Program-made: the position numbers and the translations under genes
Shown here: positions 17,022-25,499 of the stretch, one piece after another
Layout of the letters: every line of letters begins with the position of its first letter
How positions within the stretch are numbered: position 1 is the stretch's first letter
Assembly: GCF_024757985.1 (NCBI RefSeq)
Contig: NZ_CP103289.1
Coordinates: 558,001 to 622,000, forward strand
Length of the DNA stretch: 64,000 bases
Direction of reading: 5' to 3'
Source: Cellulomonas sp. NS3
Lineage (GTDB): Bacteria; Actinomycetota; Actinomycetes; Actinomycetales; Cellulomonadaceae
Notes under the pieces: generated by a model
Database searches by the model: none
What the model saw: the letters and a program-made list of their open reading frames with translations, nothing else
Told to the model about the DNA's origin: nothing

Positions 17022-18641
17022 TCAGCCGGCAGCCGCTGCCGCAACCGCGCCCACGGCCGCACCCTCCGGCGCCCGGTCGAGCGTCGACCGCGGCGCGACG
17101 ACGATCTCGACCGCCGCGTCCGGCCCGAGCAGCTCGCGTGAGCCCTCGGGCACCGGCACCCGCACGCGCCAGCTCCCCGGCCGCTCGTCGAGGTCGGTGA
17201 GAGGGTCCGACGCCGTGGGGTCCCAGTCGCGCAGCGCGCCCGGGATCTGCGAGCTCCACGTCGCCCACGTCCCGTACCGCCCGCCGGCGTCCGGGCCGAT
17301 GTCGACCACGAGCGTGTCCGACCAGTCGGCGGTCTGCTCGAGGTGGTCGAGGAACGACAGCAGCCCGTCGCGCTCGCGCAGCGACACCAGCCGGAGGCGC
17401 AGCACGTGCCGCATCGACGCCACCGTGTCCCCGGTGCGCTCGTCGGTCGGCCGGGTCGCTGTGCTCGACAGGAACGTGGTGACGAGCGGGACGGGGGTGT
17501 CGACGCCGTCACGCGCCGTGCGCCGCTCGATCTGGACCGGGCACAGGTGCGCGGCGCTCTGCTGGTGCAGCACCACCGGCAGCCCGCGGATCGACAGCGC
17601 CGTCTCGAGCTGCCAGGACGTGTCGTCGGTGTCGTTGCCGGGCAGGCGGAGCCCGACGAGGCGCGCGGTCACGGCCAGGTCGCCGAACAGGAAGCGGCGC
17701 AGGTTCTGGTAGCCCTCCTCGGAGTTCACGATCCCGTACCGGCCGCTGTGGCTGCGGTGCACGAGCGAGCGCGGAGCTCCCTCGACGTAGGCGTTGTCGA
17801 CCTGCACGAGCCCGTCGCTGCGCGGCCCGACGGCGCGCGTCGAGAGCCCCAGCGCCGTGGTGTAGTCCGCCGAGTTCGTGCCGACCAGGCAGAACATCCG
17901 GTCGACGGGGAACCCGCCCTGCGGCACCGCGGCGGGCCGGAACGCCTCGCGGTCGGCGGTGCCGGGCACGCGCTCCGGCGTCAGGTACTCGAACATCCGG
18001 TCGGGCCCGAAGATGTCGGCGCCGAGCACGCCCGTGAGGTCGCGGACCTTCTCGAGCAGCCCGAAGCCGACGAACTCGATGCCGCCGTGCGGGCTCGCGT
18101 AGGTGAACACGCGGTCGACGAGCGCCGTGGCCGCGTCGAGCGTGCCGCCGAACCGCTCGTCGTCGGGCACCACACGCTGCAGGAGCGAGCGCACGATCAG
18201 CCCGCCCATGGAGTGCGCGACGAGGAACACCCGCGGCGCACCCGTGGTGCGGCGCACGAGCAGCACGAGGTCGAGCAGGCTCTGCGCGGCGCGCTCGAGC
18301 GAGAACCCCGCAGGGTCGTGTGTCAGCGTCGAGGCGAACTCGTCGTAGAAGCGGTGCACCCACACCGTCGCGGACGGCACCGCGCCGGGCGGCTGCTGCC
18401 GCAGGTACGCCTCCTGGTTGCCGTGCACGAGCAGCCGGTACCCGTGGTCGGTCATGAGCCGCAGCAGCGGGCTCTCGAACTGGTGGAACGCGGGGCGGTC
18501 GGCGCCGTCGACCCGGACCTGCACCGACCCCTCGTTGAAGCCGTAGAACGGGTCGTCGACCGCGGTGTCGATGCCGGCACCGCCCCCGGCGAAACCTCGG
18601 ACGTAGATGATCGGCAGACGGCCGTCGCCCTCGTACGGCAT
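17022..18641 (-). CDS. PGAP1/lipase-like alpha/beta hydrolase
   Basis: A 539-aa hydrolase from ATG 18641 behind GAGGAG. The first 330 residues form an alpha/beta hydrolase with the oxyanion region IIYVRGFAGG, nucleophile Ser144 in AHSMGG, and a probable catalytic His in LVHRSHSGRYGI. The C-terminal 200 residues (RRFLFGDLAVTARL onward) look beta-rich and match nothing I recognise. There is no signal peptide, so action is probably cytoplasmic. Substrates are probably lipids or esters. It is convergent with the DinB gene with only 6 bp between stops. Confidence 0.82.
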   Translation of the reverse strand: MPYEGDGRLPIIYVRGFAGGGAGIDTAVDDPFYGFNEGSVQVRVDGADRPAFHQFESPLLRLMTDHGYRLLVHGNQEAYLRQQPPGAVPSATVWVHRFYDEFASTLTHDPAGFSLERAAQSLLDLVLLVRRTTGAPRVFLVAHSMGGLIVRSLLQRVVPDDERFGGTLDAATALVDRVFTYASPHGGIEFVGFGLLEKVRDLTGVLGADIFGPDRMFEYLTPERVPGTADREAFRPAAVPQGGFPVDRMFCLVGTNSADYTTALGLSTRAVGPRSDGLVQVDNAYVEGAPRSLVHRSHSGRYGIVNSEEGYQNLRRFLFGDLAVTARLVGLRLPGNDTDDTSWQLETALSIRGLPVVLHQQSAAHLCPVQIERRTARDGVDTPVPLVTTFLSSTATRPTDERTGDTVASMRHVLRLRLVSLRERDGLLSFLDHLEQTADWSDTLVVDIGPDAGGRYGTWATWSSQIPGALRDWDPTASDPLTDLDERPGSWRVRVPVPEGSRELLGPDAAVEIVVAPRSTLDRAPEGAAVGAVAAAAAG

Positions 18642-18776
18642 GGGCTCTCCTCCTCGCTCGGGACGCGACGACCGGCAGCGCTGCCGGTCCGTCGGGCTCT
18701 CGTCCGCTCGGAGGACAGCGCCGGACGCGCCCTGATACGTCCGTCGCGCGCTCCGTCGCGGTGGCAGGGTGGGCGG

Positions 18777-19187
18777 GTGCTGATCGCCATGGCAGGACTC
18801 CCGGGCACGGGCAAGAGCGTCGTCGTCGAGGCGGTCGCGCGGCACCAGCTCGCGCTGGGCCGCACCGTGGTCGTGGACGCCGTCAACGCCGTCGACGAGG
18901 CGCGCGGGCAGTGGCGGGACCTCGCCCGGGCCGCGGGCGTGCCGCTGCACTTCGTCGAGGTGGTCTGCTCGGACGCCGCGCTGCACCGGCAGCGGCTCGA
19001 GGGGCGCCGCCGCGACATCGAGGGCTTCGCCGAACCGACCTGGGGGTCGGTGCAGCGGGTCCGCGCCGAGTTCGCGCCGTGGGCCGACGCGGCGCTGCAG
19101 GTCGACTCGGTGCGGCCGCTCGACGAGGTCGTGGCGACCGTCCTCGCGCACGTGCGGCCGGGGGAGCGGAGCCCCGTGAGGGCCTGA
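18777..19187 (+). CDS. P-loop kinase (AAA_33-like) lacking a usual internal segment
   Basis: A 136-aa protein with Walker A AGLPGTGKS (about 6-14), then RTVVVDAVNAVDEARGQW and VEVVCSDAALHRQRLEGRR, which match the C-terminal half of predicted actinobacterial P-loop kinases. In relatives that I recall, about 45 residues lie between the P-loop and the VVVDAVN block; here they are absent without breaking the frame. That would remove a substrate-binding part, so activity is uncertain. CAGGGT lies 6 nt before the GTG, suggesting leaderless expression. Diverges from the hydrolase gene. Confidence 0.7.
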   Translation: MLIAMAGLPGTGKSVVVEAVARHQLALGRTVVVDAVNAVDEARGQWRDLARAAGVPLHFVEVVCSDAALHRQRLEGRRRDIEGFAEPTWGSVQRVRAEFAPWADAALQVDSVRPLDEVVATVLAHVRPGERSPVRA

Positions 19188-19249
19188 GCCCCGCGGTGCG
19201 TCGCGCGCTCACCGGCGCGTGGTCGGACCAGGAGCCCGCCGCCGTCCGG

Positions 19250-19825
19250 TCAGGCGGTGAACCCCGTCTCGCGGATCACGCGGGCCGGCACCCCGGCGAC
19301 GACCGTGTCCGCCGGCACGTCCTTGGTCACGACCGCCCCGGCGCCGACGATCGCCTCGTCCCCGATCGTCACGCCCGGGACGACCGTCACGCCCGCGCCG
19401 AGCCACACCTTCCGGCCGAGGACGACGGGCGCCGGCTCCATGTCGGCGCGGCGGTCCGGGTCGGCCGCGTGGTTCAGCGTCACGATGGTGCTGCCGTGCC
19501 CGATGAGCGTGCCGTCCCCGATGGTGATGCCGCCGGCGTCCTGGAAGCGGCAGCCCATGTTGATGAAGACACCCGTGCCCAGCACGAGGTTCTTGCCGAA
19601 CTCGCACGAGAACGGCGGGAAGAGCGCGACCGACTCGTCGACCGGCCTGCCGGTGAGCCGCGCGAGCAGCGCCCGCACCTCCTCGGGCGTCCGGTAGCCG
19701 CCGTTGAGCTCCGCGGTGACCCGCAGCGCGTCCTGCGCCGCGCTGTGCAGGAACCGGTGCGCCTCCGACCCGCCCTCGATGGTCGCCCTGCGCCCGACGT
19801 GGTCGAGAAACTCCGCCAGCTCCAT
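19250..19825 (-). CDS. Maltose/galactoside O-acetyltransferase-like protein
   Basis: A 191-aa left-handed beta-helix acetyltransferase of the LacA/Maa type. It has the N-terminal Mac-like helical region, hexapeptide repeats (ITIGDGTLIGHGSTIVTLNH, VWLGAGVTVVPGVTIGDEAIVGAGAVV) and the catalytic His in TLNHAADP. The family moves acetyl from acetyl-CoA to sugar hydroxyls. CACGAT lies 6 nt before the ATG. It is slightly shorter at the N-terminus than E. coli LacA. Confidence 0.88.
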   Translation of the reverse strand: MELAEFLDHVGRRATIEGGSEAHRFLHSAAQDALRVTAELNGGYRTPEEVRALLARLTGRPVDESVALFPPFSCEFGKNLVLGTGVFINMGCRFQDAGGITIGDGTLIGHGSTIVTLNHAADPDRRADMEPAPVVLGRKVWLGAGVTVVPGVTIGDEAIVGAGAVVTKDVPADTVVAGVPARVIRETGFTA

Positions 19826-19872
19826 GCGTCGATCGTGCCACCGCGCGCCCGCAGGGACCGGGTGGCGCCGGG

Positions 19873-20463
19873 TCACGCCGTGCCGGCGGCGGCCCGCGCC
19901 GCGGCCTCGACCTGCGCCCGGTAGCGCGCCCGGGCCTCCCGGGTGGCGTCGTCCACCGGGCTGCCCGCCGCAGACCCGGTGCCGACGACGCCGTCGAGCC
20001 CTTCGCGGAGGATGTCGGCGTGGCCCGTGTGGCGGCTCGTCTCGACCAGCACGTGCACGACCACGTCGACGAGCCGCACGTGGGGCCGCGGCCACCACGG
20101 CACGTGCCCGGGGGCGTCGAGCGGCAGCGCGTCGATCGTCGCGTCCGCGTGCCGGCAGGCCCGGGCGTAGCGGTCCAGGACCTCCGCGCGGGTCTCGTGC
20201 TCGGTGACCCAGAAGTGGGCGCGGTTCGCCGCGGAGTCGTCCCACCGGGGGAGCGGCTCGGGGAAGGGGCGGCCGACGACCTCCCCGAGGTACCGGGCCT
20301 CCGTGAGCGTCAGGTGCTTCACGAGGCCCAGCAGGTTGGTGCCGGTCTCGGTCAGAGGACGGCGCACGTCGTGCTCCGACAATCCCTCGAGCGTGCCGAG
20401 CAGGGACGCCCGGATCCAGCGGAGCTCGTCGTGCAGGGACGTGGTCACGCGGTCCAGGGTCAT
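19873..20463 (-). CDS. DUF664/DinB-family protein
   Basis: A 196-aa DinB-fold protein. The pattern LLGLVKHLTLTEARYLGEV, the central HFWVTEHETRAEVLDRY and the C-terminal VETSRHTGHADILRE, with its two histidines, match DUF664 mycothiol-dependent DinB enzymes. A transferase or isomerase role in thiol chemistry is inferred. Candidate metal ligands are His51 and the pair in RHTGH. It lies 47 bp upstream of the acetyltransferase gene on the same strand and could be co-transcribed with it. Confidence 0.86.
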   Translation of the reverse strand: MTLDRVTTSLHDELRWIRASLLGTLEGLSEHDVRRPLTETGTNLLGLVKHLTLTEARYLGEVVGRPFPEPLPRWDDSAANRAHFWVTEHETRAEVLDRYARACRHADATIDALPLDAPGHVPWWPRPHVRLVDVVVHVLVETSRHTGHADILREGLDGVVGTGSAAGSPVDDATREARARYRAQVEAAARAAAGTA

Positions 20464-20493
20464 GGGACCACCCTCCCAGCCGCGGTCGTCGGC

Positions 20494-21195
20494 TCAGTGC
20501 CGCCCGCGGCGCGCCGCCAGCACCTGCGGGAGGCCGACGAGCGTGACGACCGCCCCGGCCAGGAGCAGCACCACACCGAGCAGGACGTTGCCCGGCCTCG
20601 GCGGCGGCGGCGCGCTGCACGCGGAGAACCCGGTGTCCTCCGCGAGGAACTGCTCGTAGGGCACCGCCTCGCCGTACGCGAGGACCTGCCCCGCGCCGGC
20701 CGTCCCGGCGGGGAGGGTCGCGGGGCTCCGGGCGCACGCGCTCTCCACGACGACCTCGGCGGCTGCCGGCAGCGGCCCGGTCAGCGGCGTGGTCTCGCGG
20801 AACCCGGCCGGGGTGCGGCCGAGCTGCACGGACCCGTCCCAGTCCTCGGGGACGGCACCGGCCCGGTCGACGCGCCACAGCACGGTGCCGTCGTCCGTCC
20901 CGTCGTCCGAGCCCGCGCGCACCTCGACGGTCTCGATCTGCTGCGCCGACCGGGGGCCGGTGTGCACCACGGGTGCACCGCCGTCCGCCACCGTGAAGCC
21001 GACCGACGGGACCTCGGGGCGGCACGGGGCCATCGCGCACACGCCGGCCTCGCCGACGACCGCCGCGACCCGCGGGCCGGCGAGCGCGGCGCCGAGGAGC
21101 ACGAGCGCGAGGCCGACGACCAGCGTCGTGACCGCACCGCGCAGGCCGGGCGCCGGTCCCGGGCGCACGGGCGGTGCCACCGGAGGTCCGCTCAT
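20494..21195 (-). CDS. Two-helix membrane protein with extracytoplasmic Cys-containing domain
   Basis: A 233-aa protein beginning with a Pro-rich cytoplasmic tail (MSGPPVAPPVRPGPAP). One hydrophobic segment (VTTLVVGLALVLLGAALA, about 23-40) is followed by an outer domain of about 150 residues with cysteines (VCAMAPCRPE, ESACARS, FSACSAPP) that could form disulfides, then a second membrane helix and a basic tail. No family was recognised. Confidence 0.7.
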   Translation of the reverse strand: MSGPPVAPPVRPGPAPGLRGAVTTLVVGLALVLLGAALAGPRVAAVVGEAGVCAMAPCRPEVPSVGFTVADGGAPVVHTGPRSAQQIETVEVRAGSDDGTDDGTVLWRVDRAGAVPEDWDGSVQLGRTPAGFRETTPLTGPLPAAAEVVVESACARSPATLPAGTAGAGQVLAYGEAVPYEQFLAEDTGFSACSAPPPPRPGNVLLGVVLLLAGAVVTLVGLPQVLAARRGRH

Positions 21196-21267
21196 GGGAC
21201 GGATCGTCCCAGGGGTGGGGGGCCTCGGCGGGGCCCGGCCGGTCACGATCCGGCGACGATCGCCGGC

Positions 21268-22071
21268 TCAGCGCAGCGCGAACAGCCTCGGGTCGTCGAG
21301 GTCGAGGACCAGGTTCTCGTCGTCCCCGACCCACAGGCCGCCGAGGCGGTGGATCTCCAGGTACCAGGGGGACGGCGCCCGCCGGCCCACGCCGTTCGGG
21401 TCCATGAACGTGCCGCCGAGGTGGTTGTGCGAGAACCGCTCGTCGACCTCCGGCTCGTCGTCCTCGGGGTCCCACAAGGAGTCGTCGGGTGCCGTGCCCG
21501 CGTGCGGGTCGCCCACTCGCTCGACCGCCCAGAGCTCGCCCATGAGCCCGAGCCGCGTCCGCTCGTCGGCCTGCATGCCCGGCTCGTCCTCGTCGAGCTG
21601 GGCGCCCTGGCGCGGACGGGGGGTGCGCGGGCCGGTGAGCTCGTCCTGCGTGAGCCAGACGGCGGCGTAGAAGGCGCCGGTGTCCCGGTCGCACGCGAGG
21701 ACCGCCTGGGGGTGCGGCCGGGCGGCGTCGACGTCGGCCCAGAAGGGGTCGTCGGGGTGCTCGACCCCGGACCGGTCACCGCGCAGCGCCGCCGCGAGGT
21801 GCGCCGGCGCGGGCAGGAAGCCGCCCTCGTCGGCCCAGTCGAAGATCGCGACGGCGACGAGGTCGGGACGCGCGCGACGGTAGCTCTCCGGCAGGGCGAC
21901 GGTGGCGTCGTGCACGAGCGGCTGCCCGGTGCGCGGCGACCGCGGCCACGTCGCCGGGTCGATCGCCGGCCCCGCCGGACCGGCCCAGCCCGCCCAGAGG
22001 GCTGCCGGGGTGGGCGGGCGCACGTCGTCCGCGGTCCCGAGGACCAGGTCGTAGGCCGGCAGGTTCGGCAT
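21268..22071 (-). CDS. Hypothetical cytoplasmic protein
   Basis: A 267-aa acidic soluble protein from ATG 22071. The C-terminal block LGGTFMDPNGVGRR...LEIHRLGGLWVGDDENLVLDLDD is reminiscent of YwqG/DUF1963-type immunity or regulator proteins, but the match is too weak to name. It is monocistronic, divergent from the ADP-ribosyltransferase gene. Codon use is normal for the window. Confidence 0.7.
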   Translation of the reverse strand: MPNLPAYDLVLGTADDVRPPTPAALWAGWAGPAGPAIDPATWPRSPRTGQPLVHDATVALPESYRRARPDLVAVAIFDWADEGGFLPAPAHLAAALRGDRSGVEHPDDPFWADVDAARPHPQAVLACDRDTGAFYAAVWLTQDELTGPRTPRPRQGAQLDEDEPGMQADERTRLGLMGELWAVERVGDPHAGTAPDDSLWDPEDDEPEVDERFSHNHLGGTFMDPNGVGRRAPSPWYLEIHRLGGLWVGDDENLVLDLDDPRLFALR

Positions 22072-22249
22072 CGGTCCACTCCTCGTACGCGTCGACGGTC
22101 TCGGTCGGCGACGGTAGCGGACGCCCGGAGCGGCCCCCTGGACCGGGGCGACGCGCCGACGGACGGCTGGTGCACGATGGGCAGGCGCGGGCACGGGCCG
22201 ACGCGCCGACGCCAGCCGCGCACAGCGGTCGTGATCCGGGAGGACCTCC

Positions 22250-22798
22250 ATGAGCGAGCAGCCCGTCACCCGCACGCCGGTCACCTACCACTCCTGCGAC
22301 CACGTCACAGGACCGTTCTTCCACGGCACCCGGTCCGTGCTCGCGCCCGGTGCCGAGCTCGTCCCGGGCCACGGCTCGAACTACCAGCAGGGGCGGGTGT
22401 CCCGGCACCTCTACTTCAGCGCGCTCGTCGAGACCGCGGTGTGGGGTGCGGAGCTCGCGACGGCGCTCGCTGCGGACGCCGGTCCAGGCACGGACGGTCG
22501 GGAGGATGGTCGGGGCGGCGCCGAGCCCGGCGGCGGCTCTCGCGCGAGCGGCGAGCGGGCGGGCGGCGGACGCGGCCACGTCTACGTCGTCGAGCCCCTC
22601 GGCCCGTTCGAGGACGACCCGAACGTCACGGACAAGCGGTTCCCCGGCAACCCCACGCAGTCCTACCGGACCCGCGACCCGCTCCGTGTCGTCGCCGAGC
22701 TCGAGGAGTGGGAGGGGCACGCGCCCGAGGTCCTGCAGTCCATGCTCGACGGCCTCGCGCGGCTGCGCCAGGAAGGGCTCGACGTCATCGAGGACTGA
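22250..22798 (+). CDS. arr: NAD+:rifampin ADP-ribosyltransferase (Arr) with a Gly-rich insertion
   Basis: Arr transfers ADP-ribose from NAD+ to a hydroxyl of rifamycins, inactivating them. The 182-aa product has the family blocks GPFFHGT (His25), HGSNYQQGR, RHLYFSALVETAVWGAELA (Tyr55), GHVYVVEPLGPFEDDPNVTDKRFPGNP and QSYRTRDPLRVV. Typical Arr proteins are about 140 residues. Here a 30-residue Gly/Ala/Arg/Glu-rich segment (about 77-108) interrupts the fold between conserved blocks, and there is an extra C-terminal helix (about 152-182). GGGAGG precedes the ATG. Whether it still confers rifampin tolerance is uncertain. Confidence 0.88.
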   Translation: MSEQPVTRTPVTYHSCDHVTGPFFHGTRSVLAPGAELVPGHGSNYQQGRVSRHLYFSALVETAVWGAELATALAADAGPGTDGREDGRGGAEPGGGSRASGERAGGGRGHVYVVEPLGPFEDDPNVTDKRFPGNPTQSYRTRDPLRVVAELEEWEGHAPEVLQSMLDGLARLRQEGLDVIED

Positions 22799-22840
22799 GT
22801 CCCGGGTCGGACGGCGCCGGTGGCCCCACGCGGCCGCGGG

Positions 22841-23821
22841 TCACCCGCCGATCCCCGTGAGCGCACCCCCGTGCGGGTCGGCGAGCGCGCGCGGCTCCCC
22901 GTCGACCGCGACGACGAAGTGCCGGCCGCCCGCTGCGGGGCTGAGCCCCGCGGTCGCCGGGAGGACCTGCGCGCCCTCGTTGCTGATCCAGTGCCCGGGC
23001 AGCGAGGCGACCGCCGCGACGAACGCGGACCGTGCCGCGGCGTCGAGGTAGGCCAGCACGGCGCTGTGCAGGACGACGAGCGTCGCCCCGCCGGGCGCCT
23101 CGGCCGCGAGCGCCGGCAGCACGTCGAGCAGGTCGCCCGGCACGACGCGCGGCGGGTCGCGGCGGGCGATCCCCAGCGCCGCGCGCAGCCGGGTGCGCCG
23201 CTCGGCGTGCTCGGGCCAGACGAGCGTCTCGAGCCAGGCGCACGCGTCGTCGTCGGACACGTCCACCGGGGCGAGGTCGATGCCGGCGCGCCACGCGACG
23301 TCGGGCAGGCGGCCGGGTGCGCGGACCCCGGGGCGGAGGGAGCAGGGCAGGACCACGTCGGCCGGGCCGTCGGCGGGGTCGAGCCGTGTCCCGTCGTCGT
23401 AGCGGTAGGAGTAGCGGTCCGGCAGCAGGCACAGGCCCGTGGACGCCCCGACCTCGAGCAGGGCCAGCGGCTGCGGCAGCGCGGCGAGGAACGGCAGCAG
23501 GACGGCGCACCGTCCGGCCTCGTTGGTCTGCGTCGCCCGCGCGAGGACCGTCGAGCGGACCTGCGGCCACCGGCCCAGCAGGGTCGAGCGCAGCTCGTCG
23601 TACGAGCCGTCGGCGCCGTGCCACCGCGCCGCGGCGAAGACGAGGTTCGGCTGCCGCTTGCCGGGCGGGAGCGTCGCGAGGAGGTCGGCGACGACGGCGT
23701 CCTCACTGACGCCCGCCGCCCAGGTCGCGTAGGTCCGGGAGACGCCTCGTGCCTCCCGTTCGCCGAACGCCCGGTAGGCCTCGCTGACGGCGGCGGTCCC
23801 CCGGTGGATGCTCGGGTCCAT
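22841..23821 (-). CDS. DUF2332 family protein
   Basis: A 326-aa protein matching DUF2332: early EAYRAFGEREARGVSRTYATWA, the block ARATQTNEAGRCAVLLPFLAAL, LLEVGASTGLCLLPDRYSYRY and the later PGDLLDVLPAL / TLVVLHSAVLAYL. The LEVGASTGL segment resembles the SAM-binding loop of a methyltransferase, so a methyltransferase-like fold is likely, but no substrate is known. CATCCT lies 6 nt upstream of the ATG. Confidence 0.88.
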   Translation of the reverse strand: MDPSIHRGTAAVSEAYRAFGEREARGVSRTYATWAAGVSEDAVVADLLATLPPGKRQPNLVFAAARWHGADGSYDELRSTLLGRWPQVRSTVLARATQTNEAGRCAVLLPFLAALPQPLALLEVGASTGLCLLPDRYSYRYDDGTRLDPADGPADVVLPCSLRPGVRAPGRLPDVAWRAGIDLAPVDVSDDDACAWLETLVWPEHAERRTRLRAALGIARRDPPRVVPGDLLDVLPALAAEAPGGATLVVLHSAVLAYLDAAARSAFVAAVASLPGHWISNEGAQVLPATAGLSPAAGGRHFVVAVDGEPRALADPHGGALTGIGG

Positions 23822-23986
23822 CGGCACAGGATGCCCGCCCCGGCGTGCGGGCGCCCAGTCGCCTGCGGCCGGGCGGGCCGTCCAGCGGGTGATGTGGTGC
23901 GAGGTGCTTGCGGCGGGTCGTCCCCGACCTCCACCATCATGGGCGCGGCCGGCACGATGCCGGCAGCCCGACCTCCGGAGCGCCCC

Positions 23987-24445
23987 ATGTCGCAGCACCC
24001 CGTCCCCGCCCGACCGACCGCCGCGTTCGTGGGGGCGTCCTGGGTGGCGCTGGCCATCGCCCTCACCGCGTTCGGGGTCGGCCTGTGGAACGCGACGATG
24101 GAGCTCTCGGAGAAGGGGTTCTACGGGACGCTGCTCCTGCTCGGCCTGTTCTCGGCGATCGCGCTCCAGAAGTCCGTCCGTGACCGCGCCGAGGGTGTGC
24201 CGGTCACGTCGATCTTCCTCGGGCTGTCGTGGAGCATGGTCGTCGTCTCCCTCGTGCTCATGGCGACGGGGCTGAGCAACGCCGCGCTGGAGCTGTCCGA
24301 GAAGGGCTTCTACGGCCTCGCCTACACGATGGCCATGTTCTCCGTGGTCGCCGTGCAGAAGAACGTGCGCGACCTCGCCGCCGCCGGGCCCGCCGTCCCG
24401 CAGCAGCCCGCCGACCCGGAGGTCCAGCCGACCGCCTGGCAGTGA
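23987..24445 (+). CDS. YiaA/YiaB-type membrane protein
   Basis: A 152-aa membrane protein with two repeats of a two-helix unit. Both repeats contain the same loop: ATMELSEKGFYGTLLLLGLF and AALELSEKGFYGLAYTMAMF, each followed by (Q)KxVRD. This is the YiaA/B two-helix domain. Function is unknown; helices are probably paired in the inner membrane. The ATG at 23987 sits behind GGAG. The internal duplication is visible by eye. Confidence 0.85.
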   Translation: MSQHPVPARPTAAFVGASWVALAIALTAFGVGLWNATMELSEKGFYGTLLLLGLFSAIALQKSVRDRAEGVPVTSIFLGLSWSMVVVSLVLMATGLSNAALELSEKGFYGLAYTMAMFSVVAVQKNVRDLAAAGPAVPQQPADPEVQPTAWQ

Positions 24446-24517
24446 GCGCGCCGACGGACCCGCCCGCAGGAGGCGTGACGCACGCGACCACCGGTGGTGG
24501 GCCCGGGGCAGCAGGTC

Positions 24518-25495
24518 TCAGCGACGCAGCCGGATCGGCATGACCAGGCCGAGGTCGTGCGGCCGGTCGGCCGGGGAGACGCGGAGCGCGGACCGCTCGT
24601 CGATCGCCAGGGCGACGTGCTCGGCGCGCGCCGCCCGGACGGCGTCGAGCAGGAAGTTCCGGGAGAAGCCGAGCATGTCCCGCGCGCCGGGCGGCGCGAG
24701 CGCGACCCGGCCGCCGTCGAGCCGCACGACGACGACGTCGTCCGCCCGCGCGGCCGTCTCGACGAGCTCGCCGGACGCGACCGTCACGCCGGGTGACCCG
24801 CTCGGCAGCACGAGCCGCTCCTCGTCGGGGTACGGCGCGTCGAGCGGCTCGCCCGCGACCCCGAGGACCTCGAGAGCGCCGGCCCCGAGGACCACCGGAC
24901 CCGCGTCGGGAGCGGTGGTCGGCGGGATCGCGTCGAGCAGGGCGAGCGGCGCGACGACGCGCACGGGCGGGCCCGAGGGCTGCCGCACGGGCACCGTCGC
25001 GACAGCCAGGCGGGAGCCGTCGCAGCCGACGAGGCGGAGCCTGGCACCCGCGAGGTGGAGCAGGACGCCGGCGAGCCCCGGCCACGCGGGGTGCGCCCCG
25101 ACCGCGTGGCGGACGGCGCCGACCGCGGCGAGGAGGTCCGCGGTGACGACCGTGCTGCGCGCAGGCTCGGGGAGCAGGCTCCCGGCCGCGTCGAGGTGGG
25201 CCCGGGCCGCGACCAGGTCCTCCTCGAGCCGGCGGCGGTGCCGCGCCAGCACGGCGTGGGCCCGGCCGGGCGCGGCGAGGACCTCCGCCAGGTCCGCCAC
25301 CGGCATCCCGGCCTGGCGCAGGCTCGCCACCAGCCGGGCCGTGCGGACCTGCGCCGGCGTGTACCAGCGGTAGCCGGTCACGGGGTCCACGTGGGCCGGG
25401 CGGAGCACGCCGGCCGTGTCGTAGAAGCGCAGCGCGGTCACGGGCAGGCCGGCGGCCCGCGCGAGGGCGCCGATGCTGAGCAGGTCGTCGGGCAC
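24518..25495 (-). CDS. MerR-family regulator fused to a DNA-clamp-like domain
   Basis: A 325-aa protein. Residues 1-115 are a MerR winged helix and coiled coil (SIGALARAAGLPVTALRFYDTAGVLRP; YRWYTPAQV). Residues 120-325 resemble the DNA polymerase III beta sliding clamp: DLLAAVGAVRHAV near the start and a closing FSRNFLLDAVRAARAEHVAL...LVMPIRLRR that mirrors the beta-clamp end. Such fusions are known in actinobacteria; the clamp part is probably a ligand or dimerisation domain. The GTG lies 5 bp after the MFS gene stop. A 22-bp dyad-containing motif lies 16-37 bp ahead, identical in layout to one before the MFS gene, suggesting autoregulation. Confidence 0.85.
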   Translation of the reverse strand: MPDDLLSIGALARAAGLPVTALRFYDTAGVLRPAHVDPVTGYRWYTPAQVRTARLVASLRQAGMPVADLAEVLAAPGRAHAVLARHRRRLEEDLVAARAHLDAAGSLLPEPARSTVVTADLLAAVGAVRHAVGAHPAWPGLAGVLLHLAGARLRLVGCDGSRLAVATVPVRQPSGPPVRVVAPLALLDAIPPTTAPDAGPVVLGAGALEVLGVAGEPLDAPYPDEERLVLPSGSPGVTVASGELVETAARADDVVVVRLDGGRVALAPPGARDMLGFSRNFLLDAVRAARAEHVALAIDERSALRVSPADRPHDLGLVMPIRLRR

Positions 25496-25499
25496 GCGC

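Noticed and set aside
20020-22860. A plus-strand open frame of 946 codons
   Set aside because: It is antisense to four genes with clear motifs or ribosome sites and overlaps arr in another frame; its composition is Arg/Gly/Pro-rich.
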